From positions 1 through 64,000 of the forward strand of contig NZ_KB890438.1 of assembly GCF_000373105.1 (NCBI RefSeq): 64,000 nt of DNA, given 5' to 3'. Source of the DNA: Neolewinella persica DSM 23188. Lineage in GTDB: Bacteria; Bacteroidota; Bacteroidia; Chitinophagales; Saprospiraceae. The notes under the pieces are model-generated. The model saw nothing but the letters and a program-made list of their open reading frames with translations, was not told where the DNA came from and did not search any database. A program made the position numbers and the translations under genes. Positions within the stretch are counted from its first letter, which is position 1. Each line of letters opens with the position of its first letter. Positions 1-8,204 of the stretch are shown piece by piece.

Positions 1-104
1 CGCTCTAGTTGCAGGGTCGCTACGCTCCGGTTGCAGGAGTCGCTACGCTCTAGTTGCAGGGTCGCTACGCTCCGGTTGCAGGAGTCGCTACGCTCCAGTT
101 GCAG
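1..104. repeat. Five-unit GTTGCAG / CGCTACGCTC repeat
   Basis: Five copies of GTTGCAG begin at 8, 30, 53, 75 and 98, separated by a (G)GTCGCTACGCTC-type spacer, giving an alternating 22/23-bp period. The same words recur at about 3000-3205, 36661-36790 and 37861-37960, so this belongs to a dispersed intergenic family. The array may begin before the window. No reading frame in it looks like a gene. Confidence 0.85.
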
Positions 105-212
105 CTGCCGTAGGAGGTAGCGCGTTTCGTGTGAATTATGGCGATCATTTTGGACGACCGTGCTGGAACACTTGCAACCCCTGCAGGATGAGCGCAGGGA
201 ATCCGACCAACA

Positions 213-249
213 GAAACGGTCACCTCCCCAAAGGAAAGTGACCGTTTTC
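213..249 (-). terminator. Hairpin after the FKBP gene
   Basis: An inverted repeat with arms ACGGTCAC and GTGACCGT, extended by GAAA and TTTC at the outer ends, lies about 40 bp past the stop codon of the minus-strand FKBP gene. Its position and symmetry suggest an intrinsic terminator. The T tract is weak. Confidence 0.6.
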
Positions 250-286
250 AATCAGGCAGCCGAAGTCGCCAAATGCGCTAAGCGCG

Positions 287-940
287 TTACTTAACCTTGA
301 AGAGTTCAACCTCAAAGATCAGTGCCGCGTATGGCGGGATCTTTGGAGCGGAGCCACGGGGACCGTAAGCCAGGTCGAAAGGAATGTAGAAGCGGTATTT
401 GGCACCTGGCTTCATCAGCTGTACACCTTCGGTCCATCCCGGGATGACGCGGTTGAGGGGAAATTCGATCGTTTCGCCGCGGTCAACGGAGCTGTCGAAT
501 ACCGTACCATCAAGGAGGGTGCCGTGGTAGTGTACTTCAACGGTCTCAGTAGCCGTTGGGCTGGTGCCTTCACCTTCCTTCAGTACTTCGTACTGGAGAC
601 CGGATTCGGTCACCATAACTTCTGCACGCTTGGCGTTATTGGCCAGGAAATCTTCGCCTTCCTGGCGGGCTTCAGCACCGGCGCTTTCCTGTTTTTTCAT
701 CATAAAGGCCTGAACCGTAGCATTAGCTTTTTGAGCGTCCATGGTAGCAGAGCCATCCTGGGCAGCGCGGAGGCCACGGGCCAGTTCTTCAACATCAAGT
801 TTGCCAAACTGCTCGGTAAGGTTTTCGGACATCAGGATGCCGAGGGCGTAAAATGTAGAATCCATCTTAGTGGGGTTGTTTTGGGCCGAAAGTGGGCCGA
901 AAGAAAGGCATAATACAATGCCAATGATAAACTGTTTCAT
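287..940 (-). CDS. FKBP-type peptidyl-prolyl cis-trans isomerase, exported
   Basis: This 217-residue protein should catalyse proline cis-trans isomerisation during folding of envelope proteins. A Sec signal peptide covers about residues 1-19 with a SAQ cleavage site. An FkpA/Mip-type helical N-terminal dimerisation region follows to about residue 105, and an FKBP catalytic domain fills residues 125-217, with the family features VEVHYHGTLLDGTVFDSS, VIPGW and AYGPRG. The length is normal for FkpA/Mip proteins. It appears monocistronic, followed by a hairpin at 213-249. A second, larger FKBP lipoprotein is encoded at 55230-56135. No lipobox is visible, so a soluble periplasmic location is most likely. 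Confidence 0.9.
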   Translation of the reverse strand: MKQFIIGIVLCLSFGPLSAQNNPTKMDSTFYALGILMSENLTEQFGKLDVEELARGLRAAQDGSATMDAQKANATVQAFMMKKQESAGAEARQEGEDFLANNAKRAEVMVTESGLQYEVLKEGEGTSPTATETVEVHYHGTLLDGTVFDSSVDRGETIEFPLNRVIPGWTEGVQLMKPGAKYRFYIPFDLAYGPRGSAPKIPPYAALIFEVELFKVK

Positions 941-1036
941 TGTCGGGGGATTATTGTTGGATTGGGGAGGGGCGGAGCCGCTGTATTTGCGGGCTTCGCC
1001 TGCGGTCGGCGGTCCTTGCTGTTACAAGTTTTGCTT

Positions 1037-1054
1037 GCATCCTGCGGCCCCGCC
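1037..1054 (+). repeat. Degenerate copy of the GCACCTGCGNCCGCGCC motif
   Basis: The sequence GCATCCTGCGGCCCCGCC followed by AAACGAT matches the dispersed 17-bp motif with one inserted base and small changes. The downstream AAACGAT is also shared with the copy in the TonB receptor gene at 8752-8768. It lies in the 125-bp gap between the FKBP gene and the membrane-protein gene. Confidence 0.55.
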
Positions 1055-1065
1055 AAACGATCTCA

Positions 1066-2079
1066 TTAACGTGCTATTTTCTGAACGAAGTATCCGATAC
1101 CTCCAAGAATCAGTAATATGACGCCCGCAAAGAAAAGCACAAAAGGGGTATCGGGGTTAAACCCTGCCACGGTTTCGGGGGGTAAAATGACCAATTCGTG
1201 ATTAATCTGAATAAGTCCTGCACCCGCAACATCCCCATAAAGGCCAAGTACGAGCCCAATGGCTATCAGTGCGGTACCTAAGGGCATACCGAAGGCAAAT
1301 AATCGGGTGATACCGTCCATTTTAGCAGCTTTCAGTACACTGGCAAGAATGGAGAGATGAAAAAACACGGTCAGTAAAATGACCGCCACCAGCACCAGGC
1401 GGAAGAGCTGGCTGGTCCAGAACCAGTAGTCGACCAGTTCAGGCCCACGCCAAGCCATAACGGCGAGTATAAAGCAGGAAAAAGTCAGGCCCGGACGCAT
1501 CATCCTTACCCATTCGGTGTGGTAAATGGGGAGGAAGGTACGGAGGCCGGCAAAATAGAGTACGAAGAACCCGGCCAGCGCACCAGTAAATAGTGGCGCG
1601 GAAAGATTACCGTACAGGGCTATAGTACCGGTAAAGATGATGAGGTAGAGTACCGGAGTGAGTATTCGCGACTCCTTCAGACCGCGGCCATACAGTAGTA
1701 AAATGGTGACAATCAGCAAGAGCAAAGACAGATATTTGCCGGTATTGGTCGCATCCGCAAGTTCCAGGGCCCGCAGGCGAAAAGCACTGCCGGAGCTGCG
1801 CAGGTCAGCCCTGGCGGTACGCCAATTATCATAGGCAGAACGCCCCCCCTTATCGAGGTACGTATAAAAATCGAGTAGAGCCTCTGCATCTGCCTGCGCC
1901 GCAGGCAAGGTATCCGGATGTTCTTCGTAGTAGCGGCTGGTATTCAGGGTTGAACCATCCACCGTGGCCACGGGGGGAACCAGATTGGGGATCTGGCGAT
2001 CAAGCCAGGAACCGAGCGCGTAACTGAGCACGTAAGCCAACAGGAGGCTACCTAGTATGCCGGCCAGACGATTAGGCAC
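1066..2079 (-). CDS. Multi-pass membrane protein of unknown function
   Basis: I do not recognise the family. The 337-residue product has one N-terminal membrane segment (about residues 5-25), a soluble region of roughly 90 residues rich in Asp, Ala and Tyr, and then seven or so hydrophobic segments up to a final helix near the C-terminus. The start codon lies inside the end of accD (8-bp overlap), so the two genes are very probably co-transcribed and translationally coupled. No catalytic motif is visible. A link to fatty-acid or envelope biogenesis is only suggested by accD. Confidence 0.7.
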   Translation of the reverse strand: MPNRLAGILGSLLLAYVLSYALGSWLDRQIPNLVPPVATVDGSTLNTSRYYEEHPDTLPAAQADAEALLDFYTYLDKGGRSAYDNWRTARADLRSSGSAFRLRALELADATNTGKYLSLLLLIVTILLLYGRGLKESRILTPVLYLIIFTGTIALYGNLSAPLFTGALAGFFVLYFAGLRTFLPIYHTEWVRMMRPGLTFSCFILAVMAWRGPELVDYWFWTSQLFRLVLVAVILLTVFFHLSILASVLKAAKMDGITRLFAFGMPLGTALIAIGLVLGLYGDVAGAGLIQINHELVILPPETVAGFNPDTPFVLFFAGVILLILGGIGYFVQKIAR

Positions 2080-2929
2080 CTTGGCGAGCGGATTCGAAGA
2101 GGTAAAGTAAGTCGCCGATCTGTTCTTTCAGGTCTCCCCGGTCAATGATGAAATCCAGGAAACCATGTTCCAGTAGGAATTCTGAGGTCTGGAAGCCGTC
2201 GGGAAGTTCCTTTTTGATGGTTTCTTTGACGACTCGCGGGCCGGCAAAGGCGATGAGCGCTTCGGGTTCCGCCAGGTTGATGTCACCAAGCATGGCATAG
2301 CTGGCCGTAACTCCTCCGGTGGTGGGGTCGGTCATCAGACTGAAATACGGTACGCCTGCTTTGGCCAATTGGCTAAGCTTTACGCTGGTCTTGGCCATCT
2401 GCATCAGGCTGAAAGCGGCTTCCATCATACGGGCACCGCCCGTTTTGGAAATGATCAGCAGTGGGGTGCGGGATTTGCGGGCTTCATCGATGGCCACGGC
2501 AATTTTTTCACCGACTACGCTGCCCATGGAACCGCCGATAAAGCTAAAGTCCATACAGGCAACAATGATGGGCCGGCGGTTTACCTTTCCTCGGGCAACG
2601 CGGATCGCATCAGTCAGTCCGGTCTTTTTGCGGGCAGCTTTCAGGCGATCTTTATAACTTTTCAGGTCACTGAATTCAAGCATGTCAACGGCCTCCATCT
2701 TGGGGGCAAACTCTTCGAAATTGCCGTCGAAGAGCAGCTCAAAATACTCGTGTGAGCCTATACGCTCGTGGTAATTACAATTGGGGCATTTATAGAGATT
2801 CTCTCTGAGATCTTTCCGTAATACCGTCTCGCTGCATTGATTGCACTTATACCAAACGCCTTCTGGAGCTTCCTTTTTATTTCTAGTTGATGTCTGAATT
2901 CCACTGGTCAACCGCTTAAACCATCCCAT
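2072..2929 (-). CDS. accD: Acetyl-CoA carboxylase carboxyltransferase subunit beta
   Basis: AccD transfers the carboxyl group from carboxybiotin to acetyl-CoA, giving malonyl-CoA for fatty-acid synthesis, in complex with AccA. The 285-residue protein carries the characteristic N-terminal four-Cys zinc finger (C29, C32, C48, C51). The crotonase-like carboxyltransferase domain follows, with the GGSMGSVVGEK and SKTGGARMMEA segments and a conserved TDPTTGGV stretch. Length and start are standard. A clear -7 box (TACCTTTG) lies 20 bp upstream of the start on this strand. The gene overlaps the downstream membrane-protein gene. accA is not in the window. Confidence 0.97.
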   Translation of the reverse strand: MGWFKRLTSGIQTSTRNKKEAPEGVWYKCNQCSETVLRKDLRENLYKCPNCNYHERIGSHEYFELLFDGNFEEFAPKMEAVDMLEFSDLKSYKDRLKAARKKTGLTDAIRVARGKVNRRPIIVACMDFSFIGGSMGSVVGEKIAVAIDEARKSRTPLLIISKTGGARMMEAAFSLMQMAKTSVKLSQLAKAGVPYFSLMTDPTTGGVTASYAMLGDINLAEPEALIAFAGPRVVKETIKKELPDGFQTSEFLLEHGFLDFIIDRGDLKEQIGDLLYLFESARQGA

Positions 2930-3302
2930 AATCGTGATTTGTTCCGGGCAAAGGTAGGTAGATTGATTCGTTTCTGGGTATTTCGGTGGGAATTCGCTTC
3001 ATGCACGTTGCGGGGTTCGCTTCGCTTACGTTGCAGGGGTTCGCTTTGCTCACGTTGCAAGGGTTCGCTTCGCTTACGTTGCAAGGGTTGCAGTTGTTGC
3101 AGGGGCTAAGCAGAGATATTGTACTGTAACTTCTGCAACAAGAGCGAAGCGACCCTGCAACAAGGAGCGCTAGCGCCACTGCAACAGGAGTGAAGCGAAC
3201 GGAGGCGCATAGCGAGGGACGATTCGGGAAAAGTAAAACCACCAGCCTTTCGTACCTTGCCCCTGCTGCCAACACCAATAACCATTTTTTGGTTAGGACA
3301 AT
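2930..3302. repeat. Intergenic region with inverted GTTGCAG / TCGCTTCGCT repeats
   Basis: This 373-bp gap between divergent accD and the GH3 gene holds no credible gene. From about 3003 to 3105 it carries four or five units of GTTGCAGGGGTTCGCTTCGC type. From about 3130 to 3205 the same words return in reverse complement (CTGCAACAAGAGCGAAGCGA type), so the region can fold into a long imperfect hairpin. A -7 box TACCTTGC for the GH3 gene lies at 3253-3260. Confidence 0.8.
2949..2956 (-). promoter_or_regulatory. -7 box for accD
   Basis: The minus strand reads TACCTTTG followed by CCCGG, a full match to the Bacteroidota -7 consensus TAnnTTTG. It lies 20 bp upstream of the accD start codon, predicting a very short leader. 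Confidence 0.65.
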
Positions 3303-4823
3303 ATGCTTAGAGTCGTCAACACCTTGTTTAGAACCTATATCGGTCGTTACCGAAAGGAGCTGGGTATGCACTACGATGATCCGCTGGAGTTGCAACGCCG
3401 TGTGCTGCATGATATACTTCGGGACAATCGAAATACGGACTTTGGCCTTGAGCACGACTTTCATTTGCTGCTAAAATCTCCGGATCAGTTTGCCGCGCGC
3501 GTTCCCGTTCGGACTTACGAAGAGCATCTTCCTTATCTTCAAAGGGTATTAAACAAAGAACCGGGGGTATTAACCGCTGAAGACCCCGATTGGATATCCA
3601 CTACAAGCGGAACTACCGGGGCTACGAAGTACTTGCCCCTTTCGAACTATGCCATCAGTGAAATCCATCTGAAGGGGAGTTGGATGAGCCTGGCCTGCCT
3701 GTATGAAAAGGACCCCGAGGTACAGGTTTTTAGTTCTAAGAATCTATTGATCGGCGGAGCACTAAAGGGATTGCATCCTACAGCAGATTTGCCGCAGGGA
3801 GACATCAGTGCCATCATTATCCAGAACATCCCCCGGATCATGCGATCTTTCTACATTCCGGATGTGGACCTGGCTACTGCCGGCAACTACGAAGATAAAA
3901 TCGAGCAGATCGCTCAGTTGGCGGCCCGGGAACCGGGCATCACCACCCTGGGCGGGGTACCCACCTGGAACCTGCCGTTGTACCGCCGTATTTTGGAAAT
4001 ACACGGCGGTGAAAATATGCTGGACGTCTGGCCGGATGCCCGGGTATTTAAGCACGGGGGCGTCAACTTTGCACCATATCGGGAGCAATTCAAGAAGCTG
4101 TTTCCCCGGGAAGATTTCATCTTCCAGGAAATATACAATGCCACCGAGGGCTTCTTTGGTGTTCAGGACCGGGACGAGTTGCGGACCTTACTGCTCTTGC
4201 TTAATGCCGGAGTTTATTATGAGTTTATCTCCTGGAAGGAGTTTCAGGAAGGCAAGTATGGTGGCGCCATACCGCTAGGGAAAGTTGTCACCAATGAGGT
4301 TTACGTAATGCTGATCACCACCGTGGCCGGTTTGTATCGTTATCCGATGGGTGATTTGATCGAATTCACGGAAACGGATCCTTTCCGGCTCAGGATTTTG
4401 GGTCGTACCCAGGAATACATTAATGCCTTTGGCGAAGATTTGCTGCGTTCGGAGGCTGAGGGGGCATTGCACGAAGCTTGTAAACAATCGGGCGCGCAGG
4501 TTCGTGACTTCACGGTGGCTCCCGTATACATCCAATTAAGCGGTGCCGGCTGGCATCATTGGGTCATTGAATTTGAAAAATCACCCTCCGATATGGAAGC
4601 TTTTAACCGGGTACTTGACGAACAGCTGATTGATGCTAACTACAACTATGCAGCTAAACGCAGTAATGACTTTGCCATTCGCCGGCACGAGCTGACGGTG
4701 GCCCCCGTCGGCTTTTTCCGCTCCTGGCTGAAGTCCAAGGGGAAAATGGGTGGGCAGCACAAAGTGCCGCGGTTAGCCAATCATCGGCGGTTTCTGGAGG
4801 ATATTTTGGATCAATTAGGCTAG
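3303..4823 (+). CDS. GH3 family acyl-adenylate/amide synthetase-like protein
   Basis: The 506-residue protein matches the GH3 (plant auxin-responsive) family, whose members adenylate carboxylic acids and, where characterised, join them to amines or amino acids. Visible family features are the ATP-binding STTSGTTGATKYLPLS segment (about residue 98), the YNATEGFFGVQD motif (about residue 279), the GLYRYPMGD motif and a C-terminal domain ending in KMGGQHKVPRL. Bacterial members are common in Bacteroidota but their substrates are unknown. The gene appears monocistronic and is followed by a strong double hairpin at 4827-4890. The start is supported by the -7 box at 3253-3260. Confidence 0.88.
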   Translation: MLRVVNTLFRTYIGRYRKELGMHYDDPLELQRRVLHDILRDNRNTDFGLEHDFHLLLKSPDQFAARVPVRTYEEHLPYLQRVLNKEPGVLTAEDPDWISTTSGTTGATKYLPLSNYAISEIHLKGSWMSLACLYEKDPEVQVFSSKNLLIGGALKGLHPTADLPQGDISAIIIQNIPRIMRSFYIPDVDLATAGNYEDKIEQIAQLAAREPGITTLGGVPTWNLPLYRRILEIHGGENMLDVWPDARVFKHGGVNFAPYREQFKKLFPREDFIFQEIYNATEGFFGVQDRDELRTLLLLLNAGVYYEFISWKEFQEGKYGGAIPLGKVVTNEVYVMLITTVAGLYRYPMGDLIEFTETDPFRLRILGRTQEYINAFGEDLLRSEAEGALHEACKQSGAQVRDFTVAPVYIQLSGAGWHHWVIEFEKSPSDMEAFNRVLDEQLIDANYNYAAKRSNDFAIRRHELTVAPVGFFRSWLKSKGKMGGQHKVPRLANHRRFLEDILDQLG

Positions 4824-4826
4824 CTG

Positions 4827-4890
4827 TTCCCTGGCACTTGTGCCGGCATGCTTTTCCGCTGAGTATCGTACCGGCACAAGTGCCGGGGAA
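4827..4890. terminator. Hairpin with 20-bp arms after the GH3 gene
   Basis: Arms at 4827-4846 and 4871-4890 are complementary at 19 of 20 positions around a 24-base loop. Each arm contains its own near-palindrome (GGCACTTGTGCC / GGCACAAGTGCC), so the DNA could form one long hairpin or two small ones. It starts 4 bp after the GH3 stop codon. There is no T run, so it may act in transcript stability as well as termination. Confidence 0.65.
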
Positions 4891-4991
4891 TAAGTTTAAC
4901 AGCGCACAATATTACATGCAATTTTAACCTAAATAAACCCATTGCCTGCCAGTCTTACCTTAATTTAGCGATTGTACTAAACTAACTCTCC

Positions 4992-5564
4992 ATGTTCCCT
5001 ATGCTCCGTGTCGCCCTCCGCATCCAGGATATGCTGATTCTACTGGCCATTGGCTGTGTATTGCTCGGTGCGATTTATCTGGTGGAACAACTTGGTAAGG
5101 AGTTGAAGAAAGGTAGTGTGGCAAAGACGAATTTTTCGCCATGGCAGGCGCCTCAGTTTTATTTTTTGTTGATGGCGACGATGATGGGTATGGCCGGCGT
5201 ATTTACTTCCGCCGAAGAAATGCTGGACGTGCAACTAAATGATACCTTTTTCGTGATCTCCCTTAGTGTTATCGGGGTAGTCGCTGCGGTCTACCTGCTA
5301 TTTGTTAGTATGGTGTATTTCCTGGCTCGCCGGTTATCCTTGTTAAAGTGGATGGCGGTTTTGCACCTTGCCTTGACGGTAACCGCCGGAATCTTGTTTT
5401 ACTTGTATTATCCTAATCCTCCGGCTCCATCGGGTTACTTTGACCAGGCTTCACATGAAGTTTTTCGAACCCACAATGCAATTCCTGGACTATCCTGTTG
5501 GGTTGCCTCAGTGGCCCAAATCTTACTGCCGGTAAACCTCCTGATTAGTTGGTGGAGGAGATAG
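4992..5564 (+). CDS. Small membrane protein with a cytochrome oxidase subunit I-like segment
   Basis: The 190-residue product has about five hydrophobic segments. The central stretch LDVQLNDTFFVISLSVIG resembles the helix X region of heme-copper oxidase subunit I (LHDTYYVVAHFHYV type), but the heme-ligand and CuB histidines are missing. I therefore describe it as an oxidase-like membrane protein without the redox centre; short relatives of subunit I occur in Bacteroidota. It stands alone between the GH3 gene and the ars module, in convergent orientation to the latter. Function unknown. Confidence 0.65.
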   Translation: MFPMLRVALRIQDMLILLAIGCVLLGAIYLVEQLGKELKKGSVAKTNFSPWQAPQFYFLLMATMMGMAGVFTSAEEMLDVQLNDTFFVISLSVIGVVAAVYLLFVSMVYFLARRLSLLKWMAVLHLALTVTAGILFYLYYPNPPAPSGYFDQASHEVFRTHNAIPGLSCWVASVAQILLPVNLLISWWRR

Positions 5565-5722
5565 TAATTTCGGCCTCAAATTGATGAGCAATGATCGCGC
5601 TTTGCTGGTGGCAGCGCTAACGTTGGAAAGTCTTATTAAGATTGAAGTTAGAAGCATGATATGTAACGCTCTGGTGTTCCATGGTTACTATACCTGGGAT
5701 AATAATGGTTTTTATTTTGGCT

Positions 5723-6430
5723 TCAAATCAGTCCAGCGAAAAGACAGATATAGTACAGCCCCACTAAAATGAACGCAGTACCGGCAATATATCGCATGTA
5801 TTTTTCAACGATCCGTATTTTCTGGTAGACTCCACCTATACGATGCGCAGCAAAAGCCAAAAGGTAAGCGAATAAAATAACGGGTAAGCCCGTACCTATC
5901 GCAAAAACGAAAGGTAGGTATAAGCCCGACGAACTTGAAATAGTCATCGGTATCAGGACACCAAAATACAGCGCTCCGCTATATGGGCAAAATGCTAAGG
6001 CGAAGAGTATTCCCAGAAGAAATGAACCTAAGAGGCCTTTGTTCTTGAATTTTGCAGAGAAGCGTTCCTCAATGGATGATTTCCCTAAGAAATTCAGGCG
6101 AATGACATTTAGCATGACTAAGCCAATGACGATCAATAATGGTCCTAGAAACTTTTCTCCATTTTGGCTGAAAAAGCGTTGAATGTGGAATTTGCTTGCA
6201 CCTAAATAAAGCACTAAGCCAATAACGGTGTAAGTAAAAGCTCGTCCAAGGGAATAAACGATTCCGCTTAACAGGACTTTTCGCTTACTGCTAATATTTT
6301 TTGAAATAAATGCAGTAGCGGTAATATTTGTTGCCAATGGGCAGGGACTTATGGCAGTCATAAGTCCCAGCACAAAGGCAGAAAGTAAAGGGAAATTGTA
6401 TTCTTGAATTAAGGATTGTAAAAAATCCAT
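5723..6430 (-). CDS. arsG: ArsG-family aromatic arsenical efflux permease
   Basis: The 235-residue membrane protein has six or seven hydrophobic segments, with SPCPLATN at about residue 29 and a second Cys-Pro pair in the ALAFCPYSGALYFG segment. This pattern fits the CcdA/DsbD-like superfamily branch named ArsG, described as exporting trivalent aromatic arsenicals. It is the last gene of a five-gene minus-strand operon, directly abutting arsF (stop and start separated by 0 bp). The pairing with arsF and ArsR is the main reason for choosing ArsG over a generic sulfite exporter or CcdA annotation. The base composition is clearly more AT-rich than the flanking genes. Confidence 0.72.
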   Translation of the reverse strand: MDFLQSLIQEYNFPLLSAFVLGLMTAISPCPLATNITATAFISKNISSKRKVLLSGIVYSLGRAFTYTVIGLVLYLGASKFHIQRFFSQNGEKFLGPLLIVIGLVMLNVIRLNFLGKSSIEERFSAKFKNKGLLGSFLLGILFALAFCPYSGALYFGVLIPMTISSSSGLYLPFVFAIGTGLPVILFAYLLAFAAHRIGGVYQKIRIVEKYMRYIAGTAFILVGLYYICLFAGLI

Positions 6431-6859
6431 TTAGAGTGTTTTTAGTTGGGCTTCAATCTTGGCTTTTAATTCGTTGGCGAATTCGTCGTCATAGGCCTTC
6501 ATGAAAGCAAAATCTGTTAAATCGATGTGTTGCTCTTCACCATTTCTCACCACATTGATGAACAAGGCAGTTCCCGCTGCCTGGAAACGTTCAGCCATCT
6601 TGTAATTGGCTTCGTCGTCAATATTAACAACCCGAAAAGTTATGGTGCCAGCATCCATTTCCTTCTTGAAATCTGCTTGAAGCAGTTTATTGGTGCTGTC
6701 TTCTATTTTCAAGCAGGTCTGGCAACGGTGTGTCGTGTGGAAATCAATAATTTCTATTTTGCTGCCAGTTTCGGTCGTGGCAATCGGGCCGTCTTTATCC
6801 TGCGGCTGGCAAGACGTAAAGAGCAAGAAGGCAAATACGAATAGGTATGAAAACTTCAT
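6431..6859 (-). CDS. arsF: ArsF-family nitrophenyl nitroreductase subunit, lipoprotein
   Basis: The 142-residue protein begins with a lipoprotein signal peptide (lipobox FTSC at about residues 14-17), followed by a thioredoxin-like domain with a C-Q-T-C pair (about residues 46-49) and the FINVVRNGEEQHIDLTDFAF segment. This matches the ArsF family, reported to act with ArsE in reducing the nitro group of aromatic arsenicals such as roxarsone before export by ArsG. The lipobox implies periplasmic attachment to a membrane. It sits between arsG (no gap) and the permease gene (15 bp). Confidence 0.72.
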   Translation of the reverse strand: MKFSYLFVFAFLLFTSCQPQDKDGPIATTETGSKIEIIDFHTTHRCQTCLKIEDSTNKLLQADFKKEMDAGTITFRVVNIDDEANYKMAERFQAAGTALFINVVRNGEEQHIDLTDFAFMKAYDDEFANELKAKIEAQLKTL

Positions 6860-6874
6860 GGTTAATTTTTTTCG

Positions 6875-7876
6875 TTAAAGGATTATGTTGAAGATATATC
6901 CTGAAATAATGATGCATAGCGTCACTACTCCGAAGAATATACCGATGAGTTTTAGGCTCATTACTTTTTTGAGCAGCATTGCTTCCGGAATGGACAGGCC
7001 AACTACCCCCATCATAAAGGCAATGGCTGTGCCGAGTGGAATACCTTTACTTACCAATACCTGAACAACAGGTAGTATGCCCGAAGCATTAGAGTACATC
7101 GGGATAGCAAAAATGGTGACAATAGGCACAGCAAAAGGATTGTCTTCATTCATGTATTGTTCGAAAAATCCTGCGGGAATGTAACCGTGCATTAGGCCTC
7201 CAATAGCAATGCCAATGATGACATAAGGAATAACACCCTTTAGAATCTTCAACACTTCGGCCCAAATGATTGGAAGTCGTTGGAATAAGGGTGTTTGTTC
7301 TACTTCAAACGCTTCACTTTCCTTTTGCGAATTGGCTAATACATTTTTGACCCAGGGCGTTAAAAACCGTTCAAGCTTAAATTTTGAAAGAATAATTCCT
7401 GCTGTCATTCCTAAGAGCACTCCGCTTATTACATAAATGATGGTGGTTTTTATGCCAAAAAGCCCGATAAAAAGACCAATGGCTACTTCATTGACCAATG
7501 GTGAAGTAATCAAAAAAGAAAACGTAACTCCTAAAGGAATACCTCCTCTCACAAAGCCTATAAATAATGGTACTGAGGAACAGGAGCAAAATGGTGTAAC
7601 TACGCCAAAGGCAGAAGCGATGAAATACTCAGCTCCGTAAAGCTTGTTGCGAGAGAGGAAGTTACGCACTTTTTCTACTGGGAAATAGCTGTTTACTATG
7701 CCCATGAAAAAGATAACAACAATAAGTAAAAGCAAAATTTTGATACTGTCATAAAAGAAGAAATTTAAAGCTTGCGCTAAATGTTCTTCCTCTGACAGAA
7801 CGAACTGTTGGTACACTAACCAATCTGCAAATTGTTGGACCCAGTCAAACATAGTCTGAAATAGTTTTTGTTGCAT
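6875..7876 (-). CDS. ArsP/YraQ-type permease (DUF318)
   Basis: The 333-residue protein has about eight membrane segments and the family signature FCSCSSVPLFIGFVRGG at about residues 95-112, with paired cysteines. ArsP relatives export trivalent methylated and aromatic organoarsenicals; other members of this permease family lack a known substrate. A variable cytoplasmic loop (about residues 180-200) is acidic. Its place in an ArsR-headed operon with arsF and arsG favours an arsenical substrate. The thioredoxin-like gene lies 32 bp upstream. Confidence 0.82.
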   Translation of the reverse strand: MQQKLFQTMFDWVQQFADWLVYQQFVLSEEEHLAQALNFFFYDSIKILLLLIVVIFFMGIVNSYFPVEKVRNFLSRNKLYGAEYFIASAFGVVTPFCSCSSVPLFIGFVRGGIPLGVTFSFLITSPLVNEVAIGLFIGLFGIKTTIIYVISGVLLGMTAGIILSKFKLERFLTPWVKNVLANSQKESEAFEVEQTPLFQRLPIIWAEVLKILKGVIPYVIIGIAIGGLMHGYIPAGFFEQYMNEDNPFAVPIVTIFAIPMYSNASGILPVVQVLVSKGIPLGTAIAFMMGVVGLSIPEAMLLKKVMSLKLIGIFFGVVTLCIIISGYIFNIIL

Positions 7877-7908
7877 CTGAAATAGCAGATGCTTTTAGCA
7901 GTTTATAA

Positions 7909-8157
7909 TTACTGTTTTAGCAATTCCTTTAATTCAGTTACAGAAGGGACACGGCCCTTTATCTTAATTTCACCATTGATGACTACGGTAGGTGTCGACA
8001 TAACGCTGTACTCCAATATTTTCATAATGTCCTCCACCTTTTCAATAGATACATCGTTCAGCCCAAGTTCTTCCACTGCCTTTTCTACCACAGCAGTGGT
8101 TTGTTTGCATTTTGGGCAACCTGTCCCAAGAATTTCTATAATCTTCATAATAATCAT
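7909..8157 (-). CDS. Small thioredoxin-like redox protein (CPKC)
   Basis: This 82-residue protein has the compact MTH895/TM0996-type thioredoxin fold: an N-terminal strand, the active site GCPKC at residues 14-18 (from the MIIMKIIEILGTG start), a cis-proline in MSTPTVVINGE and a C-terminal helix. It would pass electrons to the ArsF-like reductase or act as the small ArsE-like partner; that pairing is inference from operon order. The most probable start is the second methionine (MKIIEILG), 9 bp downstream. A candidate ArsR operator lies at 8171-8186, just upstream. Confidence 0.85.
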   Translation of the reverse strand: MIIMKIIEILGTGCPKCKQTTAVVEKAVEELGLNDVSIEKVEDIMKILEYSVMSTPTVVINGEIKIKGRVPSVTELKELLKQ

Positions 8158-8170
8158 TTTGCTATCGTCA

Positions 8171-8186
8171 ATCGCAAATAGACGAT
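8171..8186. promoter_or_regulatory. Candidate second ArsR operator
   Basis: ATCGCAAATAGACGAT lies between arsR and the thioredoxin-like gene and matches the palindrome upstream of arsR (8529-8544) at 14 of 16 positions. It also lies within a wider perfect inverted repeat, TATCGTC...GACGATA, at 8163-8187. Placement in a 47-bp intergenic gap suggests a second regulated promoter or operator for the downstream four genes. Confidence 0.6.
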
Positions 8187-8204
8187 AAGATGGTGTAAAA
8201 AATA

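Noticed and set aside
2916-3464. 182-codon minus-strand ORF with NPCNVSEANPCNVS repeats
   Set aside because: It is a translation of the GTTGCAG repeat region and overlaps the GH3 gene start.
5581-5772. 63-codon plus-strand ORF
   Set aside because: It overlaps the 3' end of arsG on the other strand and shows no domain, signal peptide or promoter.
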